35,424 nucleotides of DNA from Candidatus Hodarchaeum mangrovi. Lineage in GTDB: Archaea > Asgardarchaeota > Heimdallarchaeia > Hodarchaeales > Hodarchaeaceae. The stretch covers positions 1 to 35,424 of the forward strand of contig JAEOUE010000160.1 in assembly GCA_016839515.1 (NCBI GenBank), in the 5' to 3' direction. Within the stretch, counting starts at the first letter, position 1. Each line of letters begins with the position of its first letter. The notes below the pieces were generated by a model. It was not told the DNA's origin. It did not search any database and was given only the letters and a program-made list of their open reading frames with translations. A program made the position numbers and the translations under genes. Positions 1 to 8,680 of this stretch are shown in pieces.

Positions 1-136
1 ACACTAACTTGTTATATAGATTTGAAGAGAATATAAACAGCATAAAAAAGACATTTTCCCTCCGGAGAGATCACTTTTATTAAGAATAAGGCCTTGGGGG
101 ATTCTTTAAGCTAAAGAGTGAATCGATTCATTAGCT

Positions 137-155
137 GGATGGGATAATCCCATTC
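137..155 (-). terminator. Possible hairpin downstream of the PIG-L deacetylase gene
   Basis: A stem of seven pairs (one G-U) around a five-base loop lies 18 to 36 bases past the stop codon of the minus-strand deacetylase gene. Its core is the near-perfect dyad ATGGGAT-A-ATCCCAT at 139-153. No clear T-run follows it on the minus strand, so it could instead be an operator-like dyad. A separate 12-base palindrome, TGAATCGATTCA, lies next to it at 119-130. Confidence 0.3.
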
Positions 156-172
156 CTCCTACTGAATCAACC

Positions 173-895
173 TTAATTCGTTAACAAATGCTCGAAAAAG
201 TTCATTTGTATTATTTTATTTCCAAAGAAAACTTCACCGTACTTACAACCCGCAAGATTTCCATAATATCGTCCCATACCCTCGATCCAATCTATAATTG
301 GTGGGTTATAACTAGGATGGGCTTTAAACTGAGATTTATATTCAAGGAGAGCTTTTTTCTTTATTGCAAAGAAATCAGAAATATTTACAATGAACTGGAA
401 AGGTAGATTAGTTGGAACTTGCTCTCGTGCTGTATAATAGTAAAAAGACTGTTCAATAAGCCATGGCTTTAATCCACCAAACTTTTTTTCCCATTTAGAA
501 AGACGACTATAAAAGATAGCACTATCAAAAATTAATTGGCTTTGATAATGATCAGGTGATGTTCCAGGGGTCATTCCGATCATTCCCACAACAATTCGTG
601 GTCTTGTCTCCCTAAAAAGTCTAGCTAGCTTCATCCGAGCCTCTATACTATCTAGGAGTTCACGGTTAGGAAGGTCCAATAGAAATCGATCCACCCCTAA
701 AATACGGGCAGATTCATTTGCTTCTTGTATTCGAACTTCTGGATTTTCATTGAACGGAGTTGGTTCACCATCTGTTAAATCTATGATACCTACTCGATAT
801 CCTTTTTTAGTAAGTAAAGCTAAAGTGCCTCCACATCCAATCTCTGCATCATCGGGATGTGGGGATATTGCAATTAAATCATATAAATAAGACAT
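173..895 (-). CDS. PIG-L/LmbE family deacetylase, BshB1-like
   Basis: Zinc-dependent N-deacetylase of the PIG-L (LmbE) superfamily; the closest pattern I recognise is BshB1, which deacetylates GlcNAc-malate in bacillithiol synthesis. The zinc-binding signature SPHPDDAEIGCGGT lies at the N-terminus (PHPDD at residues 12-16 from the chosen start), followed by the usual DLTDGEPTP segment. A second ligand-type motif, SPDHYQSQ, lies mid-protein. The length of about 240 residues suits BshB1. An in-frame ATG at 925 would add ten residues, but 895 puts the family's first beta-strand at the very N-terminus and has an AAGGAA-like site upstream, so I chose 895. There is no signal peptide, so it is cytoplasmic. 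No other thiol-synthesis gene is nearby. The substrate is not provable from sequence; the family assignment is firm. Confidence 0.85.
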   Translation of the reverse strand: MSYLYDLIAISPHPDDAEIGCGGTLALLTKKGYRVGIIDLTDGEPTPFNENPEVRIQEANESARILGVDRFLLDLPNRELLDSIEARMKLARLFRETRPRIVVGMIGMTPGTSPDHYQSQLIFDSAIFYSRLSKWEKKFGGLKPWLIEQSFYYYTAREQVPTNLPFQFIVNISDFFAIKKKALLEYKSQFKAHPSYNPPIIDWIEGMGRYYGNLAGCKYGEVFFGNKIIQMNFFEHLLTN

Positions 896-1512
896 AAGTA
901 AATTCCTTTCTTGCCAATAAATCAAGAAATTCCAAGGTACTAGTTAATTATTTCCTAATTTAGAGTTTTCATGATTACTCTTGATGAACAGAAAATCTTT
1001 AAGACTAATTAATATTAATTAATATAAGATTAATCATAGAAACAGCTTAAAATCCATGATTCCTCCTGAAAAGATCAATATTGTTTAAATACATCCAATA
1101 TTAAGAAATTCTTTGAAATACCGATCAAGTTGAATAATTGGCTGATTATGTGAAGTATTAGAATATGGGGTCACTTTTTTTCTATATTATTATTTAATAT
1201 TAGTTAAATTATTAGTTTCAAAGGAAATTAAATAAAACTAATACAAAGTTAGATAAAATTATTAGATAATTCCCTTTTTTCAAACAATAAGAGTTGTAAG
1301 ACCTGATGTTATTATATTAAAGTTGTTTTTGTGATTATAGAAAATAAGTCTTTATTAGAATAGCCTTTTTAAATTATAGGGTTTTACATTTTATGATGGT
1401 GTGATTATGTTCTCGTGTTCGATAGACCCTCTGTTTCCACAGCATGGTTCTCCTAGGATCACTCCTCTTTACCTATCTCTATCCTATCTAGTTTAAGGGT
1501 TGTTTTTCATCA
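896..1512. other. Gene-free region with divergent promoters
   Basis: About 600 bases between the divergent deacetylase and GTPase genes. It is very AT-rich, with several TATA-like stretches; TTTTTAAATTATA near 1367-1379 is a plausible box for the GTPase. The last 100 bases change character and become pyrimidine-rich (CCTC, CTCC and TATC runs at about 1425-1490). I looked for tRNA arms in that part and found none that pair. I see no convincing gene here. Confidence 0.5.
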
Positions 1513-2217
1513 TTGAGTCAAGAAGAATTAGTTTTTGAAGAATCGCAGCAGGGTATTAAAATTGTTTTCTGGGGGCCTACTTTAGCGGGAAAAACCACTG
1601 CGTTAAGTTTATTTCATGCCATAAAAAAGAAAGAAGATCCTGAATCTGTCTATAATTTCTTGAAACTCGAAGATAAAGCAACTGAGCGTACTATTGGTTT
1701 TGACCAAGCTACCTTCGGTCTTGGAACTGGAAGTAAAGGGTTTAAATATCATTTATTCACTACACCTGGCCAAGATCGGTTCAAATCCATGCGGAAGATC
1801 GTTATCAACGGTCTTCATGGTATGATTGTTGTTATTGATTCTGAAAAAGCACGATGGGAGGAGAATAAAGTAAGCCTAAAGGAGTTATTTGATATTCTTG
1901 GTGACAAACTATACAGTCGTGAGGTCAAAATGGCGATCATGTTGAACAAGATGGATCTTCCTGTTGATACAAGGATCTCTGCTGCCGATGTAGGACGTCT
2001 AATGATTGAAGCTGGGGTTTCTGATAAATTAAGAGATACTTTTGCTAGTACTTTTGAAGTTAGTTGCTTGGAGGCCTTAAATGCTTTAAAAGAAGCTTGG
2101 AGTCGTGGTGAATGGAATCCTAAAAACCGTCCCCAACCAGTTCAACGTATTATACAACCTATTCAAATGGTTATTCGGGATATATTAGTATCTGAGCTTC
2201 AAAAACCCTCTCAATAG
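1513..2217 (+). CDS. MglA/Rag-like small GTPase
   Basis: Ras-superfamily GTPase. G1 is GPTLAGKT (residues 21-28). G2 has Thr60 in TERTIGFD. G3 is TTPGQ (83-87): the Asp of the classical DxxGQ is Thr, as in bacterial MglA. G4 is NKMD (145-148), and a G5-like EVSCLEA follows near residue 193. At 234 residues it carries a C-terminal extension of about 35 residues that ends in a predicted helix. There is no prenylation Cys and no membrane segment. The start is TTG with only a distant AAGGG upstream; no better in-frame start is visible. MglA-type GTPases usually work with roadblock-domain regulators such as MglB, and one such protein lies at 32,552. A decayed copy of this gene's 3' end follows downstream. 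The GTPase call is certain; its cellular role is unknown. Confidence 0.9.
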   Translation: MSQEELVFEESQQGIKIVFWGPTLAGKTTALSLFHAIKKKEDPESVYNFLKLEDKATERTIGFDQATFGLGTGSKGFKYHLFTTPGQDRFKSMRKIVINGLHGMIVVIDSEKARWEENKVSLKELFDILGDKLYSREVKMAIMLNKMDLPVDTRISAADVGRLMIEAGVSDKLRDTFASTFEVSCLEALNALKEAWSRGEWNPKNRPQPVQRIIQPIQMVIRDILVSELQKPSQ

Positions 2218-2378
2218 TTTAATATTGTCTAATTTTAGTATTTTTAATATTCTATTAGAATTTTAGGTAGTTTTCTTTATTAAATATGGACTTTCAAAAC
2301 AAAACTTTTTTTCAAATCTGGTTCGCTAAATTTATAATTTCCGTCTTAGCAAAAATCTAAATAATCATCTCATCGTAA

Positions 2379-2455
2379 TTGAATACAATTTTCAATCCTT
2401 TAAAATGTTCATTAGGGATTGACTAGTATCTGAGCTATAGAAACCGTCTCTTTAG
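2379..2455 (+). pseudogene. Decayed duplicate of the GTPase 3' end
   Basis: Bases 2401-2455 align without gaps to the last 55 bases of the GTPase gene (2163-2217, offset 238): 42 of 55 match, including the 13-base exact run TAGTATCTGAGCT, and the TAG stop aligns. Weaker similarity extends back to about 2379. Read in the gene's frame, the copy has in-frame stops at 2420-2422 (TGA) and 2438-2440 (TAG). The changes are substitutions only. It looks like the remnant of a tandem copy whose upstream part is gone. The rest of the gap from 2218 to 2528 holds only AT-rich sequence that may include the hutU promoter. Confidence 0.65.
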
Positions 2456-2528
2456 ATAGTTACTGCTCTAAAAGAATTTCAATAAAATTATTTTAATATC
2501 ATGAAGATTTTTATCAGGGATGGCGTTT

Positions 2529-4415
2529 ATGGAAAAAACTCGTTTACAAGAAATTCAAACAGGAAAAGAAAAACTTCCCGAAAATGAATTATTGCGCATG
2601 GATCTTAAACCTAAGGAAATTCCCCCGCTTCCTTCTGGAGAGAAGGCTTTAGTTCCCCATACAAAGGCTGGATGGCAAACAGAAGGCATTATTCGGGCTA
2701 TTATATCAAATCTCCATAATGGTAAAGATTGGGAACATCTTTTTATCTATGGTGGGAGTGGAAAAGCTTTACGGAACTGGAAGGCCTTTTATGATACACT
2801 TGAGTTAATTAAATCACTTAATCCTAATGAAACTTTGTTTATGCAATCTGGAGTTCCTTATGGAAAGATGCTTACCCATCCACTGGCTCCCCGCTGTGTC
2901 ATTACCAATTCAATTATCGTTCCTAATTGGATTCAATCATTTCAGGAAATGGTTGACGTAGGTTTAACTGTTTACGGTCAAATGACAGCTGGTAGTTGGA
3001 TATTCATTGGTTTACAGGGAATTATACAGGGTACATATGAAACAATGATGGCAGCGATAAAAGCTGCTGAATCACATACTCATTATCAGAAATTTTCTTC
3101 TTTTGAGCAGTTATTAATAGTTACTGCAGGATTGGGATTGATGAGTGGAGCACAACCCTTAGCGATTAAAATGGCTGGAAAAATTGCCCTTGTTGCTGAA
3201 ATTAATCCTGAAAATTTAGATAGGATGTATAATGAGGGAAGAGATAAAGGAACTCCTTATTTAGATGTGAAAACAGACTCAATAGCTAAAGGAGTAGCAT
3301 TAGCAAAGCATTTTGCAGAAAAAGGTGAATCACAATCTATTGGTATTTTATGCAATGCTGTTGATTTATTAGGGTATCTTGTAGATCATCAAATTACCCC
3401 TCATGTTTTAACTGATCAAACATCAGCACATGACATGCTAAATGGCTATGTACCATGTGGGATGAATTATGCTGAAGCACTGTCTTTAAGAAAAACTGAC
3501 CCAAAGAAATATAAAGAAAAATCTTATGAAACAGTTGCCAAACATGTGAACTTGATGTTAATTCTACAGGAAAGAGGAGCAGGAACATTTGATTATGGAA
3601 ATAACATTAGAGCTCAAGCATATCAGATGGGTGTGAAGAATGCCTTTAATTTCAAAGGTTTTGTTCCATTATACATTCGTCCTTTGTTTTGTGAAGGAAA
3701 AGGACCCTTTCGATGGGCCGCTCTCTCTAATGATCCTGATGATATCCGATTAACTGATAATTATGCTAAAATGCTTTTTCATGATGACCCTATGCTTATA
3801 AATTGGATTGATTTAGCCTCAAAATACATTCCGTTCGAATCAGGACTTCCTGCAAGGGTTTTTTGGGCTGGTTATAAGGGAAGAGCTGCTTTTGGCATGT
3901 TATTGAATAAATTATATGCTGATGGTAAATTGAAAGCTCCAGTTATCATAGGTCGTGATCATTTAGATGGAGGATCTGTTGCTAGTCCATATCGGGAAAC
4001 TGAAGGGATGTTAGATGGCTCTGATGCAATTGGTGATTATGCAGTCCTGAATCTTCTAGGGAATACTATGTGTGGGGCAACATGGACAAGTTATCATGGT
4101 GGGGGTGGTGTAGGAGTTGGATACTCTCTCCATGCTGGACAGGTGTGTGTAGCAGATGGAACCCCTATGTCCCAAGAGAAAATCTTTCGTGTTTTGACTT
4201 GGGATCCAATGTCAGCTGTCTTACGTCATGCATCAGCTGGATATAAAAGAGCTGAAGAGATCGCTATGCAAAATGAAATCATTCTTCCTGGTAAAACTAA
4301 GCAGCTGGAAATGAACTATCACGCATTATATCAAGAAATCATTGATTTAGTCAAAGAAAGAACAGGAATAGTCTTATATCCTCCCTTGGAATCAATTAAC
4401 TTGAAAATACTTTAA
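2529..4415 (+). CDS. hutU: Urocanate hydratase (urocanase)
   Basis: Second enzyme of histidine degradation: NAD+-dependent hydration of urocanate to imidazolonepropionate, cytoplasmic. Family blocks are clear: YGGSGKALRNW, MQSGVPYGKMLTHPLAPR, YGQMTAGSWIFIGLQGI, IGRDHLDGGSVASPYRET and CGATWTSYHGGGGVGVG. At 628 residues it is longer than the roughly 555-residue bacterial enzyme, with an N-terminal extension and internal insertions. An ATG at 2520 is also in frame, but AGGGA at 2516-2520 is well spaced for the ATG at 2529. In bacterial urocanases as I remember them, the essential Cys410 sits in an ICW motif; the matching position here reads VFW (Phe445). A Cys occurs instead just before GATW (Cys515), and the second His of the bacterial SLHHGGG is Gly. 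It stands apart from hutH and hutI, 18 to 24 kb away. It is urocanase-family beyond doubt; the substrate is slightly less sure. Confidence 0.92.
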   Translation: MEKTRLQEIQTGKEKLPENELLRMDLKPKEIPPLPSGEKALVPHTKAGWQTEGIIRAIISNLHNGKDWEHLFIYGGSGKALRNWKAFYDTLELIKSLNPNETLFMQSGVPYGKMLTHPLAPRCVITNSIIVPNWIQSFQEMVDVGLTVYGQMTAGSWIFIGLQGIIQGTYETMMAAIKAAESHTHYQKFSSFEQLLIVTAGLGLMSGAQPLAIKMAGKIALVAEINPENLDRMYNEGRDKGTPYLDVKTDSIAKGVALAKHFAEKGESQSIGILCNAVDLLGYLVDHQITPHVLTDQTSAHDMLNGYVPCGMNYAEALSLRKTDPKKYKEKSYETVAKHVNLMLILQERGAGTFDYGNNIRAQAYQMGVKNAFNFKGFVPLYIRPLFCEGKGPFRWAALSNDPDDIRLTDNYAKMLFHDDPMLINWIDLASKYIPFESGLPARVFWAGYKGRAAFGMLLNKLYADGKLKAPVIIGRDHLDGGSVASPYRETEGMLDGSDAIGDYAVLNLLGNTMCGATWTSYHGGGGVGVGYSLHAGQVCVADGTPMSQEKIFRVLTWDPMSAVLRHASAGYKRAEEIAMQNEIILPGKTKQLEMNYHALYQEIIDLVKERTGIVLYPPLESINLKIL

Positions 4416-4466
4416 AAATTATCTTGGATTGTCAAAATAATAATTTAATGTGGTGAACAAATATTT

Positions 4467-4931
4467 ATGCAACCTACAAGGGCTTTGATGGGTAATAGAA
4501 ATACAAGTTGGGTTTCAAATAATAAAGGAGTGGTTATTTCCTCCTTTTTTGGACTTTTATTCGTGATTATCAGAATATGGATTTTAATATTTGAGGCTTC
4601 GATAAGTTCTGCCATTGTGGTGTTAATGGAAACAGTTCAACTAGTCATTCTCTTTCTAGGTTTAATGATTTTTGTATACAACTTTGGTTATGTTGTGATA
4701 ATGCTCACAGTTGATGAAGGGTTAAATGAGGAGGAAAAAAATTTGTTAAAATGGATGATCAAACGTGCAATAATGATTTCTGTATTTTGGTTTGTCAGTG
4801 TTTTGAGTTTCTTAATTATTTTTCAAAGAGATCCTTTTTTACTTGCATCAGCCAATTGTTTCTTATTAGCCTCATTATTTTTCTTTATTAGAAAAGGTGA
4901 AAATCCTCTTGTTGAGGGTACCTTTGTATAA
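4467..4931 (+). CDS. Small four-helix membrane protein, first gene of the ChlD-like/arrestin operon
   Basis: I do not recognise this 154-residue protein. Four hydrophobic segments are visible, at roughly residues 20-42, 50-75, 92-115 and 122-140, separated by short charged loops (a DEGLNEEEKN loop lies between the second and third). There is no signal peptide or enzymatic motif. An internal ATG at 4488, preceded by AAGGG, is a credible alternative start and would remove seven residues. It ends 26 bases before the ChlD-like gene on the same strand, so the two are probably co-transcribed. It may be a membrane partner of that protein, which itself has four membrane segments; that is inference from position only. 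Confidence 0.7.
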   Translation: MQPTRALMGNRNTSWVSNNKGVVISSFFGLLFVIIRIWILIFEASISSAIVVLMETVQLVILFLGLMIFVYNFGYVVIMLTVDEGLNEEEKNLLKWMIKRAIMISVFWFVSVLSFLIIFQRDPFLLASANCFLLASLFFFIRKGENPLVEGTFV

Positions 4932-4957
4932 ATATAAAAAAAACTTGGATATTTGAA

Positions 4958-7795
4958 ATGAACTTATCTGACGGTCTTTCTGGAGTAGAAAAGTACGTTA
5001 CTACTTCCGAAACTTTCTCCCGACTCAAAGGTAATGAGCCGTTAAAAATTCTTCTTTTATTACTTGCAATTGACCCTTCAATAGGGGGAATGGTAATTAT
5101 GGGTCGTACTGGTACTGGAAAATCTTGTTTCTTAGAAGCCTTTAAAGATCTTCAAATTCCCTTGCATAGAGAGGATAAGAACTTTGCACCAATCATTGAT
5201 ATCCCTTCAAACATTTCTTTCGATGCACTTATTGATACATTAAATCTCCAGTTGAAATTCAGAGAAGGGATTTTCTCCAAAGTGCATAATGGATTTCTTA
5301 TTATAGATGATTTTCATTTACTTTCCGAATCTATTGCCAATACTATAATCAATGTATGGAAAACTAAAGAGAATATAGTACATAGATCTAATCTGTCCAT
5401 AAATCAATCGAGTAATTTTTGTTTACTGATTTCCATAAATAGTAGCTTTCACGAAATTTCAACCGCTGTATTAGATAAATTTGCATTTGTTTACGAAATG
5501 AAAGATTTTAATACACTTCAAGAACGTTTAGATATTGTAAATATGAATATAGAACCCATGAAAGATCCTAACTTGTATAAAGAAAAAAATAATCTATATA
5601 ATTCAATAAATCAAGCACGTAATATGTTATCTGAGGTTAATCTTCCTATATCAAATATTCAATATATTTCTACTATTTGTCAACAAAGTGAAATTCAAGG
5701 ACATAGAGCAGATATAGCTCTAGCTCGTGGTGCTATAGCATTAGCATGTTTACTAAATCGCAATGAAGTTGCACGAGAAGATATAGATTTTCTTGTTCCT
5801 TATGTACTTTCTCATAGATTACCAGAAAGAAAAGAGTCTTTTGAAAATGATATTATTAATATAAATAAAGGAGTATCTCATGATCTTAGAGAAAAAAAAG
5901 ATCCTAACTTTTCTTCATCACCAATGAGAGCAGAGTCTCCTAAGCGTATCCGAATTATTTTAGAATGGTTTGCTTCAATTTTTGGAATATGCATGACAGC
6001 TCTATTTTCATCAATTATCATTACTCAAATAATTACTAGACCTGATTTACTTATCTCCTTATTTAGTGCATTATCATTGTGGGGATTAGGTACCTTTCTT
6101 CTTTTAATCTACTTGAAGAAACGTAGAAAGTTAATGAAAGAATATAAAGTTAAAGAAGATGAAAATGTAGAACAAAAACCTGATTTAACCTCATTTTCCC
6201 ACGTGAAACATTTCCAAATTATTAAATCCGTAAAAGAGGAAAAAAAGCCGTCTAAAAAGGAAGTTATTCTTGATTTAGATGAGGATAGATCTAGAAAAGG
6301 CAAATTGTTACGATTTGTTGGTTTAAAGCGTCGACAGGGTTTAATCTCTTTCACGGAGAAACAACGTCTATATGCTAGCCTTTTTGGGGTAATAGTTCTT
6401 ATTATTAGTTTCTTCATTTTTTCATATTTTATTTCTATCCTCCCAGTAGAATTCTGGATTCAATTAATTATCTTCCTTGTTTCTTTATTTACCATTGGAT
6501 ATATTATACAATCTTTGAGAAAAAATTGGCGAGTTCATCGTGCAGCAGATATTGGTGCTTCAGAGGGGGAATCAAGTCGTAAATTAGATGATAAGGGAAT
6601 AGGAACACATATTTCGCCTATTGAAAGACTAGATAATGAATCCTTGAACCCTCAAGAGGACTATGGGACAAATTTACTCAATCGATTAGCTGAACTCGAC
6701 CTTTTACCTAAAAAAAATTTTCAAGGAGTTGAGTTAATAGTACCGCCTAATAATACCTCACTGAGATCAGTTAGAATTATTGCTGATGCTCTCCCAACTC
6801 TTAAAACTCGAATTGATTCTCGTAAAAGATCAAAAATGGGAAAGAGAGCAATAAGTGTAACCTCCTTACAATCAGGTCGAGTAATAGGATCTCACCCATT
6901 TATTCATTATCCTAAAAATATTCATCTATTAGCTACTCTAAGGAATACAATTATGCGTCAATATCGTGAGAGGGCATCATGCTCTACTAACCGTTTTATT
7001 ATTAAATTAGAAGACATTCAGGAAAAAACTTTTTGCACACGAGTTTCTGCTACCATTATTTTTGTTCTTGACCTCTCAGAATCAATAGTTAGTACAATAA
7101 ACGCTGTTTCAAGCTCTGTAAATTGGTTAAGTCGTCAAGCATATTTATATCGTGATCGTGTGGGTATAGTTGTCTTACAAGGAACCCAAGGAGTTATTAT
7201 ACAACCTCCGACTTCTAATTTAAACTTGGTGAAAAGAAAATTAAAAAATTTAAAGGCTTCAGGAGCTACTCCGCTCGCAGGTGGTCTTCAAAAAGCCGTT
7301 GAACTAATAAAACTAGATTTAATAAGGAATAAAAATGAATCAATACCTATGATTATTCTAATAACTGATGGAGCAACAAACATACCGTTATTAAAAGATC
7401 CATGGACAGGAGTAACTCGTAATACTCCATTAAAAGAATTAAAAGATAGAGCATATTCCATGGCAATTCTTGATTGTCTTGCAATTGCCCATCAAATTAA
7501 AAAAAGTAAAATTTCCCTCATAATATTTAATACTAATAGACGAGGAGAACTCATTTTCCGAAAAATTCCAAGAACTCAACAGGAATCAATAATTGATTTT
7601 CTTAATCAGTTAATAGTTGAAAGCACCCTATTTCGAGGTAGACGACATATGGATCTTTGGTCCTACACTCTGTTGCGTGCGATGCAGGAAATTACAAGAG
7701 GTTTCTTGTATCATCTTACTCGAATAGAGTCTGACTATAATTTAGAAACTTTAAGGATTGCACGAGCAGAGATTTTAGCGAATATAACTAATTAA
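4958..7795 (+). CDS. Membrane-embedded ChlD-like protein: degenerate AAA+ domain, four TM segments, VWA domain
   Basis: A 945-residue protein with the order of magnesium-chelatase D subunits, plus membrane anchors. Residues 1-290 form a ChlI/MoxR-type AAA+ module with Walker A GRTGTGKS (49-56). Its Walker B is IIDD (115-118) rather than IIDE, and the arginine-finger region reads VLDKF where ChlI proteins have RPQLLDRF, so ATP may bind but hydrolysis looks impaired. Sensor 2 (GHRADIALARG) is kept. Two membrane hairpins follow (about 335-390 and 470-520), split by a basic and acidic linker. The C-terminal third is a VWA domain with MIDAS residues DLSES (from Asp705), then the ChlD-like block YRDRVGIVVLQG, ATPLAGGL and ITDGATN. 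It sits 26 bases after a membrane-protein gene and abuts the arrestin-like gene. Its likely ATPase partner is the intact ChlI-like protein at 21,494. The VWA Asp/Ser set suggests it binds a partner through a metal ion. Confidence 0.85.
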   Translation: MNLSDGLSGVEKYVTTSETFSRLKGNEPLKILLLLLAIDPSIGGMVIMGRTGTGKSCFLEAFKDLQIPLHREDKNFAPIIDIPSNISFDALIDTLNLQLKFREGIFSKVHNGFLIIDDFHLLSESIANTIINVWKTKENIVHRSNLSINQSSNFCLLISINSSFHEISTAVLDKFAFVYEMKDFNTLQERLDIVNMNIEPMKDPNLYKEKNNLYNSINQARNMLSEVNLPISNIQYISTICQQSEIQGHRADIALARGAIALACLLNRNEVAREDIDFLVPYVLSHRLPERKESFENDIININKGVSHDLREKKDPNFSSSPMRAESPKRIRIILEWFASIFGICMTALFSSIIITQIITRPDLLISLFSALSLWGLGTFLLLIYLKKRRKLMKEYKVKEDENVEQKPDLTSFSHVKHFQIIKSVKEEKKPSKKEVILDLDEDRSRKGKLLRFVGLKRRQGLISFTEKQRLYASLFGVIVLIISFFIFSYFISILPVEFWIQLIIFLVSLFTIGYIIQSLRKNWRVHRAADIGASEGESSRKLDDKGIGTHISPIERLDNESLNPQEDYGTNLLNRLAELDLLPKKNFQGVELIVPPNNTSLRSVRIIADALPTLKTRIDSRKRSKMGKRAISVTSLQSGRVIGSHPFIHYPKNIHLLATLRNTIMRQYRERASCSTNRFIIKLEDIQEKTFCTRVSATIIFVLDLSESIVSTINAVSSSVNWLSRQAYLYRDRVGIVVLQGTQGVIIQPPTSNLNLVKRKLKNLKASGATPLAGGLQKAVELIKLDLIRNKNESIPMIILITDGATNIPLLKDPWTGVTRNTPLKELKDRAYSMAILDCLAIAHQIKKSKISLIIFNTNRRGELIFRKIPRTQQESIIDFLNQLIVESTLFRGRRHMDLWSYTLLRAMQEITRGFLYHLTRIESDYNLETLRIARAEILANITN

Positions 7796-8677
7796 TTGTC
7801 GGTCGTGAGAAAATTGGAGATTGAACTACCTAAGAAAGTATTTCGACAAGGCGAAATGATAGATGTGTCAATTAATTTCTCCGCCATAAAAGCTCCACTT
7901 CAAGAGGGAACAATTGCTCTCATCGGAAAGGAAAAAACTGAATTTACCATTCAATCAATATTTGGTAAAACAGGTTTTCACCCTGCATGGAGTTTTATTT
8001 TACCAAGTCGTCATCAAAAAGAAGAAATAGAGTTTCTTAGACAAACCCATGAAATATCAACTCAAGATGCTCATTGGAATGAGAGTTTAGAAGTCCCTAG
8101 AAATGCTATTCCATCATATTATGGGGATAATGGGAAAGTATCGTATTTTCTTGAGATTCTATTAAATTTTGAAGATGGATCAAGTGAAAAAAAGACAGAA
8201 CAGATCATTATAGATCGGGATTACGAAATTGAAGAAAAAATAGAAATTCTTTCGATTCAAAGTGGGACATTAACAATATGCTATTCCACTCCCTTGCAGG
8301 TTGGACGAAAAAACCGATTAAATATTTCAACTCAGAATCTGACCTCCATTAATCCATTACGTATAATTCTAAAGAAAATTGAAACCTACACAGCAAATAG
8401 AATTACTATCAACGATGATAACCACAGTTTACCTATTTGTCAATTGACTTTCGATACAGACTTATCCGATACAGAAATTAATTTTGAGATTCCTTCTCGT
8501 TATCAACCGAGTTATGAAGGACTTCTGTCACGATGTGAATATTATGTTGAAATCTATTATTTATTAGGTAAGAAAGGAATAACATCTCGTCGTGAACGAT
8601 TAAAATTACTAACTAAGTTTCAAACCACTATAGAACATCCAGATCCTGGTCTTAAGTCAATTACGGGTGATAAATAA
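7796..8677 (+). CDS. Arrestin-fold protein (probable)
   Basis: A 293-residue, beta-rich soluble protein with no signal peptide or membrane segment. It reads as two tandem beta-sandwich halves, each closing with the pattern expected of arrestin domains: IPSYYGDNGKVSYFLEILL near residue 115 and QPSYEGLLSRCEYYVEIYY near residue 245 (compare the proline-serine-tyrosine, glycine, then R/K-x-x-Y-x-L strand of arrestin-N and arrestin-C). The N-terminus (VFRQGEMIDVSINF, then EGTIALIGKEKTEF) also fits arrestin-N. Eukaryotic arrestins and Vps26, and bacterial Spo0M, share this fold. The start is TTG immediately after the TAA stop of the ChlD-like gene, with GTG at 7805 as an alternative. The tight coupling implies the two proteins are made together. 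The fold call is by pattern only; a structure prediction would settle it. The function is unknown. Confidence 0.65.
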   Translation: MSVVRKLEIELPKKVFRQGEMIDVSINFSAIKAPLQEGTIALIGKEKTEFTIQSIFGKTGFHPAWSFILPSRHQKEEIEFLRQTHEISTQDAHWNESLEVPRNAIPSYYGDNGKVSYFLEILLNFEDGSSEKKTEQIIIDRDYEIEEKIEILSIQSGTLTICYSTPLQVGRKNRLNISTQNLTSINPLRIILKKIETYTANRITINDDNHSLPICQLTFDTDLSDTEINFEIPSRYQPSYEGLLSRCEYYVEIYYLLGKKGITSRRERLKLLTKFQTTIEHPDPGLKSITGDK

Positions 8678-8680
8678 CTT

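Noticed and set aside
3..83. Open frame of 26 codons at the left edge on the plus strand, possibly the tail of a gene outside the window
   Set aside because: Too short to separate from chance in AT-rich DNA, and no recognisable pattern.
1374..1445. Minus-strand 23-codon frame with an AGGAG five bases before its ATG
   Set aside because: Very short, no recognisable pattern, and it sits in the promoter region of the GTPase gene.
1395..1490. Possible RNA gene, because of a GTTCGAT-like stretch and a change in base composition
   Set aside because: The flanking bases do not pair as a T-arm and no acceptor stem is found on either strand.
3394..3588. Antisense and out-of-frame open stretches inside hutU, the ChlD-like gene, dpp genes and others
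   Set aside because: All lie within strongly conserved coding genes, have low-complexity or implausible composition, and lack start signals.
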